Positions 16,160 through 26,050 are shown, counted from the stretch's first letter. The stretch: 64,000 nt of DNA from Pseudideonella sakaiensis (GCF_001293525.1 NZ_BBYR01000059.1:1-64000); one strand, 5' to 3'. Notes: generated from the letters alone by a model not told the origin. Numbers and translations: made by a program.

Positions 16160-18141
16160 GGTCGGCACGGGCTCGGGGCATGGCCATGCAGGATCGCATG
16201 CAGTTGCCGCTCTCCCAGCCCGTGTCCGGCAGCGGGCCCGTGCTCGGCATCCTGGCCGTCCTCGCGAGCCTCGTCCTGCTGGCGTCCGTGGGCTTGATGG
16301 TCTACCTGCATCGCTTCGAATCGGCAGAGAACCTGAAGCGGCAGTCCGCAAACGCCTTCTGGCTCGAAGAGACCTTGCGGTTCCACCTCAGGCGACTGGA
16401 GGGCGACCTCGAAGGGCTGGCGCTCCAGAGCGCGGGCGGGCCGCCAGGCCGACGCCCTGCGACGGTGGCACTGGGCGGATCGATCCGCGCCTACGAGGAC
16501 GGGCTCAAGGCCCACGGCTGGCGGCCTGCAGGACAAGCGATGCCGGCGGAGCTTCGAGCCTGCTGGACCCGCAGCGTGGCGAGCGCAGGCAACGAGGACG
16601 CCATTGGCGCGATGCTCGACATGGCGCAGGGACTTCGGCGTCCCGCCTACACGGCACCGCTCACGACCGCCGCCCAGCCCGTGCCGGACGAGATCTGGAT
16701 GGCCGTGCCCATCTTCGGCCAGGGACAGTACCTGGGAGCCTACATCGCCGTCTTCTCGTTGAGCCGATCGATCGAGCTCGTGGTGCCCGCCTGGTTCAGG
16801 CTGGCCCACGAGATCCGGATCGTCGATCCCGAGCAGGCTGGCGACCGGGGCGACGCAGGCGAGCCGGAGGACCACGAGCGGCAGTTCCTGGCCAGTGTCG
16901 ACATGCCCGGCAGCGACACCTACCTCCAGGTTCGTTCGCTCACCACCCAGCATGCCAGCGAGCCCCGCGCGCTGCTCGCCGTGGCGCTGCTCTTCCTGGC
17001 CGGAATGGCCGTCAGTCTCCTGCTGCTCCGCAAGGACATCGTCATTCGCCGCCGGGCAGAGCACGCGCTGGCTTCGCAGGTCGCACTCCGGCGATCGATG
17101 GAGGATTCGATCGGGATCGGGCTGTTCGCGAGAGACCTCGGCGGCGCGATCGTCTACACGAACCGCGCCTTCGACGAGATGGTGCGACCCCTCCACGGCG
17201 TGATGCTCGGGCGCAACGCCTCGCTGCTCGGATGGCCGGGTACGATGCACGGCAGCCAGGAGGAGCCGGAGTTCGAGTTCGAGTTCCGGCGCACGGCGCA
17301 CGGCGAGCCGCTGCGCCTGGTGACGCAGACCGTGCCCCTCGTGCAGGATGGGGATATCCACATCGGCTGGATGACCTCGGTGGTCGATGTCACCGAGCGA
17401 CGGCGCGCCGAGGAAGCCGCGCAGGCCCAGCAGCTGCGCATGGACGCGGCGGGCAGGCTGGTGGCGGTCGGCGAGGTGGCCTCGACACTCGCGCACGAGC
17501 TGAACCAACCGCTCGGCGCGATCTCCAGCTTCGCGAGTGGGCTGGTGAACCGCATCCGCCTGGGCAACATCGACTCGCCGCAGATCCATGGCGTCGCCGA
17601 GCGGATCGCGTTGCTGGCCGAGAAGGCCGGGGAGATCATCCGCCGCGTCAATGCCTTCGCCCGTCGGCGCGAGATGGAGCGGGCCCCGGTCGAGCTGCGG
17701 GCTTTCCTCCGCGGACGTTGGGCGGGCGATGGATCCACGCCCGTCCGCATCGACCTGTCTGCCCTGCCAGGCCACCTGATCGTGCTGGCGGACGTCGTGC
17801 TGCTCGAGCAGGCGATCCACAACGTGCTGCAGAACGCGATCGAGGCAGCGCAGGGCCTGCCCACGCCCCCTGCGCCCGAGGTGCTGCTGAAGGCCTACCG
17901 CTCCGACGATGGCAGCGAGGCCGTGATCGACGTCTCCGACAGCGGCCCGGGCATCGATGCGACGGCCCTCCATCGGCTCTTCGAGCCGTTCTACAGCTCC
18001 AAATCGGGCGGCATGGGCATGGGCTTGTCGATCGTCCGATCCATCCTGGAAGCGCACCACGGAAGGGTCGAGGTCGTCCGCAGGGGCGATCTCGGCGGGG
18101 CGACATTCAAGATGCGCATACCTTGCATCGAGGCCACATGA
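16156..18141 (+). CDS. DctB-like sensor histidine kinase
   Basis: 661 residues if begun at the ATG that overlaps the dctP stop; an ATG at 16180 or 16186 would trim 8-10 residues. Membrane helix about 30-52, periplasmic sensor domain (about 55-275), second helix (LLAVALLFLAGMAVSLLLL), PAS-like domain (SMEDSIGIGLFARDLGGAIVYTNRAF), then the HisKA His in VASTLAHELNQPLGAIS and HATPase_c with N box NVLQNAIEAAQ, G1 SDSGPGID and G2 GMGMGLSIV. The two-helix periplasmic layout and HELNQPL box are DctB/FixL-like. Its partner regulator overlaps by four bases downstream. Confidence 0.9.
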   Translation: MRSARARGMAMQDRMQLPLSQPVSGSGPVLGILAVLASLVLLASVGLMVYLHRFESAENLKRQSANAFWLEETLRFHLRRLEGDLEGLALQSAGGPPGRRPATVALGGSIRAYEDGLKAHGWRPAGQAMPAELRACWTRSVASAGNEDAIGAMLDMAQGLRRPAYTAPLTTAAQPVPDEIWMAVPIFGQGQYLGAYIAVFSLSRSIELVVPAWFRLAHEIRIVDPEQAGDRGDAGEPEDHERQFLASVDMPGSDTYLQVRSLTTQHASEPRALLAVALLFLAGMAVSLLLLRKDIVIRRRAEHALASQVALRRSMEDSIGIGLFARDLGGAIVYTNRAFDEMVRPLHGVMLGRNASLLGWPGTMHGSQEEPEFEFEFRRTAHGEPLRLVTQTVPLVQDGDIHIGWMTSVVDVTERRRAEEAAQAQQLRMDAAGRLVAVGEVASTLAHELNQPLGAISSFASGLVNRIRLGNIDSPQIHGVAERIALLAEKAGEIIRRVNAFARRREMERAPVELRAFLRGRWAGDGSTPVRIDLSALPGHLIVLADVVLLEQAIHNVLQNAIEAAQGLPTPPAPEVLLKAYRSDDGSEAVIDVSDSGPGIDATALHRLFEPFYSSKSGGMGMGLSIVRSILEAHHGRVEVVRRGDLGGATFKMRIPCIEAT

Positions 18142-18785
18142 ACCAGGTCATCCATGTCGTGGACGACGACGCCGATACACGAGACGCCCTCGCATGGCTC
18201 TTCGACTCCCGCGAGCACCGCTGCCGGACCTGGGAGGGGGGCGAACGGTTCCTGGAACACGCTTCAGCCTGCCCCGCTTCGACGCCGCCGGCCGTCGTCC
18301 TGCTCGACATCCGGATGGAGCCACTGTCCGGCCTCGCCACCTTTTCGCGGCTGCGCGCACTCGGCAACGCATGGCCGGTGCTGTTCCTGACGGGCCATGG
18401 CGACGTCGGCATGGCGGTGGCAGCCGTCAAGGCGGGCGCCATGGATTTCCTGGAGAAGCCCTTCCAAAACAACCAGCTGGTCGACAAGGTCGAGGCGGCC
18501 CTCGCGTTCGCCCGGTCCGATGCCGCCTACCGTGCGGAAGCAGAGCGCTTCCGAAGGGCCTACCAGCAACTGAGCACGCGCGAACGCGACGTGATGAAGC
18601 TGCTGCTGGAGGGCCACTACAACAAGAACATCGGTGACGCGCTCGGCATCGCCCCGCGCACCGTCGAGTTTCACCGCGCCAACGTCTTCCTCAAGATGGG
18701 CGTCAGCAAGGCGGTGGAGCTCGCCCACAAGCTCGGGCGCTACCGCGTAGAGGAGCTGCTCGTCCCGGGCGACTGGCAAGGGTAG
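18138..18785 (+). CDS. FixJ/DctR-family response regulator
   Basis: 215 residues, start overlapping the kinase stop (ATGA). Receiver domain: VVDDDADTRDALAWLF, phospho-acceptor Asp in VVLLDIRMEPLSG (about 55), TGHGDVGMAV, Lys in DFLEKPF. Output: LuxR-type helix-turn-helix, LSTRERDVMKLLLEGHYNKNIGDALGIAPRTVEFHRANVFLKMG as the family core. It therefore activates sigma-70 promoters directly, unlike the sigma-54-dependent DctD. Likely targets are the own operon, the divergent Bug gene and a transporter elsewhere. Confidence 0.92.
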   Translation: MNQVIHVVDDDADTRDALAWLFDSREHRCRTWEGGERFLEHASACPASTPPAVVLLDIRMEPLSGLATFSRLRALGNAWPVLFLTGHGDVGMAVAAVKAGAMDFLEKPFQNNQLVDKVEAALAFARSDAAYRAEAERFRRAYQQLSTRERDVMKLLLEGHYNKNIGDALGIAPRTVEFHRANVFLKMGVSKAVELAHKLGRYRVEELLVPGDWQG

Positions 18786-18921
18786 TGTCGTACGTCACGC
18801 CGACGCGGGCCCGCTGGGAACGGAACCGCGCGCCGGGCTTGTCCACCGGCATCCGCTGCCGCGCGGCAGCATGTAGCGGGAGCGCTCAAGCCGCCGCCGC
18901 CAAGGCGCTGACCTTCACATT

Positions 18922-18941
18922 GCCGGCGCCCGGGCGCCGGC
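18922..18941. terminator. Perfect 20-bp GC palindrome after a minus-strand gene
   Basis: A perfect self-complementary 20-mer (GCCGGCGCCC plus its mirror) lies 3 bases past the stop of the minus-strand gene at 18945 and would form a very stable stem if extruded or transcribed. It has no T tract, so it may act as a weak terminator or RNA-stabilising stem, or be a dispersed palindromic repeat. Confidence 0.4.
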
Positions 18942-18944
18942 CCC

Positions 18945-19874
18945 TCAGAGCTCGATGCCCAGCTCCTCGGGCTGACGCATCATCACGCTGCGCTTGACGT
19001 CCATCTTCAGCAGCGCCAGCTGGAAGATCCTCTCGGAGTAGCCGCCGGAGGACGTCGTCGGCGCGAAGTAGATCGACTTGCGGTTGCCGGTCTGGCGCCA
19101 GTAGCCCTTGGTCTCCTTGTCGCAGCGGGTGCTCATCAGCGTCTGGCCTTCCTTGTGGTGCTTCTCGCTGATGGCCGCGCCGAAGTCGGTGCTGACGAGC
19201 AGGATCGGCGCCCCGTCCTTCGCTTCGTGCAGCAGCAGGAACTGCCCGTCCAGGTGGCCCTTGGAGAAGATCGAGCCGTCGATCTTCTCCTTCTGCTTGC
19301 GGCGCAGCTTCTCGAGCCCCTTGCCGATGTCGGATTCCATCAGCAGCCCGAGTTCCCTGCGCTCGAGGTGGAACTGGCCCGCGCGCGTCAAGACGAACGC
19401 CTTCCACGGCTCCTCGAACAGCTGATTCAGGATCGGGCGCATCTCGATGATCTCGCGGAACACCGCCTGCATGTTCACGCCGTTCTTCGCCGCGACGGTC
19501 AGGGCCTGCTTGTAGCCTTCGTAGTTGCGATCGGTGATGGTGGGCACGAGCCTGACGAGCTTCATCACCTCGGGACCCCTGTTGGCAAGCGGTCCGCCCT
19601 TGCAGAAGCCGAACACGAACTCGGCCACCAGGATCTGGGTGGTCACGAGCTCCTTGCCCTTGTCCTTGAGCGAGTTGAACGTGAACATGACGTGGGGGTT
19701 GGGCGGCGTCTTCCCCTCCAGGGCATACATGCAGCCCCACGCCCCCATCAGCGCGCTGATGGACTTCCTGTCGCCGCCAGTCGTGTCGTACCCGTAAAGC
19801 CCCTTCTTCGAGTTCAGGAAGCTGACGAAGTCCGAGTAGTCCTGCACGCTGCGAATCTCGGTGTACCAAGGCAT
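18945..19874 (-). CDS. Conserved-looking cytoplasmic protein of unknown function
   Basis: 309 residues, begins MPWYTEIRSVQDYSDFVSFL. No signal peptide, membrane helix or known motif. It is mixed alpha/beta by composition, Lys/Arg-rich at about 205-225 (LRRKQKEKIDG), and has a GQFLLLHEAKDGAPILLVSTDFG segment and a C-terminal Met-rich stretch. I do not recognise a family. The codon usage and GC3 look native, and the ATG at 19874 follows a plausible ribosome site. It is divergent from the redoxin gene with a 221-bp gap. Confidence 0.65.
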   Translation of the reverse strand: MPWYTEIRSVQDYSDFVSFLNSKKGLYGYDTTGGDRKSISALMGAWGCMYALEGKTPPNPHVMFTFNSLKDKGKELVTTQILVAEFVFGFCKGGPLANRGPEVMKLVRLVPTITDRNYEGYKQALTVAAKNGVNMQAVFREIIEMRPILNQLFEEPWKAFVLTRAGQFHLERRELGLLMESDIGKGLEKLRRKQKEKIDGSIFSKGHLDGQFLLLHEAKDGAPILLVSTDFGAAISEKHHKEGQTLMSTRCDKETKGYWRQTGNRKSIYFAPTTSSGGYSERIFQLALLKMDVKRSVMMRQPEELGIEL

Positions 19875-20015
19875 ATCGCTTCTCCAGCCGCCCCTGGCGA
19901 CACGACACGGCGCCGCGCCACTCCATGAGGCCTTGCTGGTGAAACCGGAAACGCGCGTCAAAAGCGCCACCGCCCCACCCCCCGATTCGCGGGGTCCCCG
20001 GCGGCCCTGGCCCGT

Positions 20016-20030
20016 GGGTACGGCTCTTGC
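20016..20030 (+). promoter_or_regulatory. Possible sigma-54 promoter before the redoxin gene
   Basis: GGGTACGGCTCTTGC matches the -24/-12 pattern: GG, then ACG, four bases, then TTGC, with GG-to-GC spacing of 12. The first T is G and one base of the -24 block differs. It lies 66 bases before the redoxin start. No activator binding site was identified, so this is a candidate only. Confidence 0.35.
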
Positions 20031-20095
20031 CGGGTGCCGGCACCGATCCACCGGCCCGCGGTCGACAGCCCGCGGGTCCCTCACCGGAGACCCGC

Positions 20096-20746
20096 ATGCA
20101 CAAGGATTTCGAGCCGGGCGGCCGCTTTCCCGACATCGTGCTGCCCGACCACACGAAGACACCCCGGCAGCTGTCGGCCCTGCAGGGCGACGATCCGCTG
20201 CTGCTGGTGCTGATCCGCGGCTTTTTCTGCCCGAAGGACCGGGAGCAGCTCAAGGCCCTGACCGCCTTCTACCCGGCGCTGGTCGTCGGAACCTGCCGGC
20301 TCGTGGTCGTGACGACCGACGACTGGCACACGACCAACAACCTGCGGCAGCAGCTGGACGCGCACTACCCCTTCCTCTACGACGAGCAGAAGACGCTGCG
20401 CGACCGGCTCGGGATCCTCGAGTACACCGATCCGGAGCACGCGCCGATGATCCCGCACACCTTCCTGCTCGCCCCCGGGCTCGGCATCCGCAGGGTCTGG
20501 AACGGCTACTACTACTGGGGGCGGCCGTCGACCGCGGAGCTGCACCAGGCGCTGCGCGAGCTGACGCGGGAGATCCGGCCCGACTGGGACCTCGCCAACC
20601 CCGACCGCCGGCGCGAATGGGACGCGGGAGACCAGCGCAACTTCTACCCCTATGGGGTGAAGTCCATGGAGACGATGCTGCGCGAGATGGCCGGTGCGGT
20701 GGACCAGTACGCCGGGGCGGCGCAGCAGGCGGCGGCGCCGGGTTGA
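20096..20746 (+). CDS. Peroxiredoxin-like (AhpC/TSA fold) protein
   Basis: 216 residues. Opening PGGRFPDIVLPDHTKTPRQLS, then LLLVLIRGFFCPKDREQL, where the single Cys occupies the peroxidatic position of the thioredoxin-like fold; VVVTTDDWHTTNNLRQQLDAHYPFLYDEQKTLRDRLGI follows as the redoxin core. Lacking a second nearby Cys it would be a one-Cys type. The C-terminal extension of about 45 residues (ITREIRPDWDL...) is not part of the basic fold. The GGAGA at 20085 sets the ATG at 20096. It is followed after 74 bp by a DUF305 protein on the same strand. Confidence 0.8.
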   Translation: MHKDFEPGGRFPDIVLPDHTKTPRQLSALQGDDPLLLVLIRGFFCPKDREQLKALTAFYPALVVGTCRLVVVTTDDWHTTNNLRQQLDAHYPFLYDEQKTLRDRLGILEYTDPEHAPMIPHTFLLAPGLGIRRVWNGYYYWGRPSTAELHQALRELTREIRPDWDLANPDRRREWDAGDQRNFYPYGVKSMETMLREMAGAVDQYAGAAQQAAAPG

Positions 20747-20820
20747 GCCGCCGCGGAGCGCCTCGCCACATCGCCCGCCTGGCATCCCGCCTGCCCTTGC
20801 CCGCTTCCCGCGACCGCACC

Positions 20821-21294
20821 ATGCCGAATCCCGACCCCCCCTCGCATGCCCACCCCTGCCGCCGCTTCCTGGCGATGGTGGCCGCCTCCACCGTGGTGAT
20901 GTTCGGGCTGATGTACCTGAACACCGAGCGGCTGGACCACGTCTTCTTCAGCGAGACCCGGGCCTTCATGGCGCTCGTGATGGGGGCCGCGATGGCGCTG
21001 GTGATGCTGCCGTTCATGCACGCCATGCTGCCGGACCGGCGCGCCAAGCTGGCGATCGGGCTCGGCAGCGTGGCCGTCTTCGCGGGCGCGCTCTGGCTGG
21101 TGCGCAGCCAGGCCACGGTGGACGAGGTCAGCTACATGAAGGCGATGATCCCGCACCACTCGATCGCCCTCCTGACCAGCTCGCGCGCCGAGATCCACGA
21201 CCCACGCGTGCGCCGCTTAGCCGACGGCATCATCGCGTCGCAGCAGCGCGAGATCGAGGAGATGAAGCAGCTGGTGCGGGAACGGGGCCGCTGA
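20821..21294 (+). CDS. DUF305-family membrane protein
   Basis: 157 residues. Three hydrophobic segments (about 18-35, 45-65, 75-92) precede the short DUF305 motif SYMKAMIPHHSIALLTSSRAEIHDPRVRRLADGIIASQQREIEEM, with the MIPHHS and QxxEIxxM signatures. DUF305 proteins are exported, His/Met-rich and often sit in metal-stress clusters; function is unproven. This version keeps the membrane anchors and a short domain. It may be in one unit with the redoxin. Confidence 0.8.
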   Translation: MPNPDPPSHAHPCRRFLAMVAASTVVMFGLMYLNTERLDHVFFSETRAFMALVMGAAMALVMLPFMHAMLPDRRAKLAIGLGSVAVFAGALWLVRSQATVDEVSYMKAMIPHHSIALLTSSRAEIHDPRVRRLADGIIASQQREIEEMKQLVRERGR

Positions 21295-21313
21295 CCGGGG
21301 CCGGCGCCGCCGC

Positions 21314-21877
21314 TCAGGCGCCGGGCTCCGGCCGGTCGCGCTGCAGCTGCGCGACGATGGCGTCGAACAGCAGCGCGCTGGCGGCTTCGACCTCGCGCCG
21401 GGCCGCGCCCTGCGCGACGAGCGACAGCACGCCGTTGCAGCCCGCCCAGACCGCCCGCGCCGCGTCGTCGACGCCGATGCGGAACACCTGCCGGTCCACC
21501 AGCCGCTGCACGCGGGCCCGCACGAGGCCATAGGCCTCGGCGGCCAGCGCGGGCTGCTGCCGCAGCTGCTGCGTGTACAGCGCATGCAGCGCCGGCCGCT
21601 GCAGCGCGAAGGCGACGGCCTCGTCCCAGCCCGCGCGCAGCTGCTGCAGCGGGTCGTCCGTGTCCTGCACGGCACGCTTGCGGGCCATGAACTGCGCCAG
21701 CCCGCGGCGCACCAGCGCGGCTGACAGGCCGTCCTTGTCGCCGAAGTGGTGGTACAGCGTCGGCGACTTGATCCCGGCCGCCTCGCAGACGGCCCGCGTC
21801 GTGAGCGCCGCCGGGCCGCCCCGCTCCAGCAGCTCGGCCGCGGCGGCCAGGATCACCTCCTCGGTGTCCTCCCTCAT
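21314..21877 (-). CDS. TetR-family repressor
   Basis: 187 residues. Helix-turn-helix: EEVILAAAAELLERGGPAALTTRAVCEAAGIKSPTLYHHFGDKDGL, a textbook TetR N-terminus, followed by a helical ligand-binding domain. The ATG at 21877 was chosen because upstream codons run through the operator region. It is divergent from the reductase-like gene at 21959, and two operators fill the 81-bp gap, so it most likely represses both. Confidence 0.92.
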   Translation of the reverse strand: MREDTEEVILAAAAELLERGGPAALTTRAVCEAAGIKSPTLYHHFGDKDGLSAALVRRGLAQFMARKRAVQDTDDPLQQLRAGWDEAVAFALQRPALHALYTQQLRQQPALAAEAYGLVRARVQRLVDRQVFRIGVDDAARAVWAGCNGVLSLVAQGAARREVEAASALLFDAIVAQLQRDRPEPGA

Positions 21878-21912
21878 GGCGATGGGGCCTCCTGCGTCCG
21901 TTGACACGCGAC

Positions 21913-21949
21913 TGTATCGTCGATACATTTTTCTTGTATCAACGATATA
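21913..21949. promoter_or_regulatory. Tandem TetR operators
   Basis: TGTATCG-T-CGATACA (21913-21927) is a perfect 15-bp palindrome. A second, imperfect copy TGTATC-AAC-GATATA lies at 21935-21949, so the two are 22 bp apart, two helical turns, and on the same face. Both lie between the divergent TetR and reductase genes. Two dimers could bind cooperatively, as in QacR/TetR systems. Confidence 0.8.
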
Positions 21950-21958
21950 GGACTGACC

Positions 21959-22942
21959 ATGGCAGCGAGAACAGTGCTGGTAACGGGGGGTTCGGGCTTC
22001 GTCGGCGGCCGGCTCATCGAGCGGCTGCGCAGCGACGGCTGGACCGTGCGCGCGCTGGCCCGCTCCGGCGCGGCGCGGGCGCGCGTGGCGGCCTGCGGCG
22101 CCGAGCCGGTCGACGGCGACCTCGACGACGAGGCCGCGCTCGAGCGCGCCGTGCGCGGCTGCGACGCCGTCGTCCACGGCGCGGCGCTGTTCACGCTGTG
22201 GGGCCGGCCCGCCGACTTCGAGCAGGCCAACGTGCAGGGCACGCGCCGGCTGCTCGCGGCCGCCCGCCGCGCGGGCACGGTGCGCCGCTTCGTGCAGATC
22301 GGCGCGGCGGCGGTCGTGATGGGCGACATGGCGGCGATGCTACGCGTGAACGAAGCGCTGCCGCGCCAGCAGCGGCCCTGGGCGCCCTACAGCGCCTCCA
22401 AGGCGCGCAGCGAGGCCCTGGTGCTCGACGCCAGCGAGCCGGGGCGCTTCGAGACCGTGGTGCTGCGGCCGCCGATGATCTGGGGCCGCGGCATGCCGAT
22501 GCTCGACCACCTGGTGGCGACCGTCGGCCGCGGCCAGTTCCGCTGGGTCGGCGACGGCTCGCAGGCGATGTCCACGGCGCACGTCGACAACGTGTGCCAC
22601 GCCGCCGTGCTGGCGCTCACGCACGGCCCCGGCGGCCAGGCCTACTTCGTCAGCGACGGCCGGGACGGCACGCTGCGCGAGGTGCTCTCCGCGTTCCTGG
22701 CCACGCGCGGCGTCGCGCCCCCGCGGGCATCGGCGCCCTGGCCGCTGGCCTGGGCCCTCGCCGCGGCGATGGAGTGGGTGTGGCGCCGCCTCGACCGCCC
22801 CGGCGAGCCGCCGCTCACGCGCCAGATGCTGCGCCTGATCGGCCGGCCCTTCACGCTCGACATCGCGAAGGCCGAGCGCGAACTCGGCTACCGGCCCGTG
22901 GTGTCGTGGGAGCAGGGGCTGGCCGCGATGCGGCGCCCGTGA
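21959..22942 (+). CDS. NAD(P)-dependent epimerase/reductase, extended SDR
   Basis: 327 residues. Rossmann nucleotide site VLVTGGSGFVGGRLIERL (residues 7-20), GDLDDEAALERAV adenine-binding region, the active-site Tyr-x-x-x-Lys in PYSASKARSEALVL (about 142-146) with preceding Ser/Ala-rich strand, and the RPPMIWGRG segment typical of sterol-dehydrogenase/dihydroflavonol-reductase-like SDRs. Substrate unknown. Control by the divergent TetR suggests a detoxification or secondary-metabolite role. The start at 21959 is the only ATG before the glycine motif. Confidence 0.88.
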   Translation: MAARTVLVTGGSGFVGGRLIERLRSDGWTVRALARSGAARARVAACGAEPVDGDLDDEAALERAVRGCDAVVHGAALFTLWGRPADFEQANVQGTRRLLAAARRAGTVRRFVQIGAAAVVMGDMAAMLRVNEALPRQQRPWAPYSASKARSEALVLDASEPGRFETVVLRPPMIWGRGMPMLDHLVATVGRGQFRWVGDGSQAMSTAHVDNVCHAAVLALTHGPGGQAYFVSDGRDGTLREVLSAFLATRGVAPPRASAPWPLAWALAAAMEWVWRRLDRPGEPPLTRQMLRLIGRPFTLDIAKAERELGYRPVVSWEQGLAAMRRP

Positions 22943-22963
22943 GGATGCGCGGCCGCCGCGGCG

Positions 22964-24004
22964 TCAGGCATAGGCTGCGCAGAGCTCGCCTTCGGCCTGC
23001 ATGCGGCCGAAGGCGCTGTAGTCGGGCCGCCAGGCCGTCGCGTGGCGCTGCGTCAGCGCGCCGAGCTCGTCCAGCGTGCGCACGCCCTGCGCCTGCAGCC
23101 GCGCCCGGCAGGCCTCCAGGTCCGGGAAGGCCTGCAGCGCCTCCCACCAGATCGCGCGCCCGGCGAGGAAGCCGTTTGCGCCGGCGGCATAGGCATAGGC
23201 CATCACGCGCTGGAACTGCGCCGGCGTGACGCCGGCCGACAGCATCACCCAGGGAATCCCGGCCTGGCGGCAGATCGCCCCCAGGTCGTCGAACCAGCGC
23301 TGCGCGGCCGCGTGCGCCGCGCTGCCGTCGGGCGCCGGCAGCGTGGCGCCGGGCAGCGGCGATTCGAGCTTGTACAGGTCCACGCCGTACTCGGGCCGGG
23401 CGAACTCGGCCACGCTGTCCAGCACCAGCTGCGGCAGCTTCTCGGGCGCCTCCACGTAGTCGGTGGTGTGGCCGGCGCTCTTCGGGAAGGGGTAGACGAG
23501 CAGCTCCAGCACATAGGGGATGTCCCAGCGCCGGCAGGCCTCGCCGATCGTGCGCACGTAGTCCTTCTGGTGGGCGAGCACGTCGGGGGCCGCGTCGGGC
23601 CGGTACCAGGCCAGCACCTTCACGCCGTCGCCGCCGGCCCGCTTGATCTTCTCGACGCTCCAGTCGCGGATCGAATGCGAGAGCCGGCCGCCGGGGGTGT
23701 CGCGGAAGCGGTGGTCCTCGAGCGTGACGACGAGGCCGGCCTGCGCCGGCAGCCGGTCGAGCGCGGCCGGGAAGGCGTAGTTCGGGTCCATCAGCATCGC
23801 GCTGGCGCTGCGCCCCAGCACGTCGACCAGCAGCCGCTTCACCGCCACCATGTCGGCGAAGCCGACATCGGCCGGCGCGATGCCGCGCTTGGCGGCCACG
23901 AGGTTGGCGATCGGCGGGCGCTGGTCGAGCGCGACCATCGTGAAATGGCCCGCCTCGTTGGCCATGCGTCGCAGGCCCCAGGTCTTGCCGAGGTGCAGGT
24001 TCAT
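22964..24004 (-). CDS. Class I sugar-phosphate aldolase, LacD/YihT-like
   Basis: 346 residues. The family opening is GHFTMVALDQRPPIANLV; GVKVLAWYRPDA and VLELLVYPFP are barrel strands, and the presumed Schiff-base Lys is in VDLYKLESPLPG, as in tagatose-1,6-bisphosphate aldolase LacD and sulfofructose-phosphate aldolase YihT. It would split a ketose phosphate to dihydroxyacetone phosphate and an aldehyde. As the last gene of the operon, 2 bp after the kinase, it completes uptake-oxidation-phosphorylation-cleavage. The exact substrate is not determined; WVMLSAGV is the C-terminal phosphate site. Confidence 0.8.
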   Translation of the reverse strand: MNLHLGKTWGLRRMANEAGHFTMVALDQRPPIANLVAAKRGIAPADVGFADMVAVKRLLVDVLGRSASAMLMDPNYAFPAALDRLPAQAGLVVTLEDHRFRDTPGGRLSHSIRDWSVEKIKRAGGDGVKVLAWYRPDAAPDVLAHQKDYVRTIGEACRRWDIPYVLELLVYPFPKSAGHTTDYVEAPEKLPQLVLDSVAEFARPEYGVDLYKLESPLPGATLPAPDGSAAHAAAQRWFDDLGAICRQAGIPWVMLSAGVTPAQFQRVMAYAYAAGANGFLAGRAIWWEALQAFPDLEACRARLQAQGVRTLDELGALTQRHATAWRPDYSAFGRMQAEGELCAAYA

Positions 24005-24006
24005 TG

Positions 24007-24963
24007 TCAGGACTCCTTCAGTTCTTCGAACGCGGCGAACACCCGGTCGAGCGACGGAACGCCGGCCCGCCCTCCGGCTTGCATGCACTTCAACGCGGCC
24101 ACCGCAGCCGCGAAACGGAACGACTCGGCAACGGCCGCGCGCGCGCCCAGCGCCAGCGCGAGCGCCCCGTGGAATACGTCGCCGGCGCCGGTGGTGTCGA
24201 CGGCGGCAACGCGGAAGGCCGGCTGCCGCTGCACGGGGCCGCCATCGGTCCAGGCCACGCCGCGTTCGCCGAGCGTCACCGCGGCCAGGCGGCAGCCGCG
24301 CGACAGCGCATGCCGCAGGCGGGCCTCGTCATCGGCGTGGCCGGCGGCACAGCCCGCGAGGCCCGGCTCCGAGAAGACCGCGAAGTCGCTGAGCGGCAGC
24401 AGGGCCTCGAACACCGCGGGCTCGGCCACGTCGCCGTCGAGCACGGTCGGCACGCCGGCGGCACGCGCCGCGCCGAAGGCGGCGGCCACGCCGGCCGGCC
24501 AGCGCACGTCGCCCAGCACGGCCCCGGCCTCGGCCACCGACGCGAGCGGCAGCCACGCGGGATCGTCCGGCAGGTCCGCGCCGCGGAAGTTGACGATGCT
24601 GCGCTCGCCCCGCGCATCCACCAGGATGCCGGACACCGACGAGCGTGCGCCGGGGAAGAGGCGCAGGCCGGACACGTCGACCCCGAGCACCCGCAGCTCG
24701 TCGACCATCGCGTGGCCCGCGGCATCGTCGCCGGCCCGGCCCCAGAAGCGGACCTGCCCGCCGAGCCGCGCCGCCGCCACCGCGGCATTGGCCGCCATGC
24801 CGCCGCCGCCCTGGCGGAAGTTCGTGGCGCGCCGCTTGCCGCCGCCCGCGGGCAGCGTGTCGACCTCCCAGCTCATGTCGTAGGCCGTCAGCCCGACGCA
24901 CACCAGCGCCGTCGGCGCGCGCAGGCGGCGTTGCAGGGCCCGGTCGGCGGTGTCGGGGACCAT
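24007..24963 (-). CDS. PfkB-family sugar kinase
   Basis: 318 residues. The N-terminal lid/GG motif is FRQGGGGMAANAAVAAARLGG (about 50-70) and the C-terminal signature DTTGAGDVFHGALALALG (about 255-272) contains the anion hole and catalytic Asp. Ribokinase/fructokinase/sulfofructokinase-type phosphorylation of a ketose is expected. The stop lies 2 bp before the aldolase start, and the gene follows the ABC ATPase by 8 bp, so it is in one operon. The substrate is likely the ketose formed by the Zn-dehydrogenase. Confidence 0.88.
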   Translation of the reverse strand: MVPDTADRALQRRLRAPTALVCVGLTAYDMSWEVDTLPAGGGKRRATNFRQGGGGMAANAAVAAARLGGQVRFWGRAGDDAAGHAMVDELRVLGVDVSGLRLFPGARSSVSGILVDARGERSIVNFRGADLPDDPAWLPLASVAEAGAVLGDVRWPAGVAAAFGAARAAGVPTVLDGDVAEPAVFEALLPLSDFAVFSEPGLAGCAAGHADDEARLRHALSRGCRLAAVTLGERGVAWTDGGPVQRQPAFRVAAVDTTGAGDVFHGALALALGARAAVAESFRFAAAVAALKCMQAGGRAGVPSLDRVFAAFEELKES

Positions 24964-24971
24964 GCGGCCGC

Positions 24972-26042
<1,071 letters not shown>

Positions 26043-26050
26043 CGCCGTGC

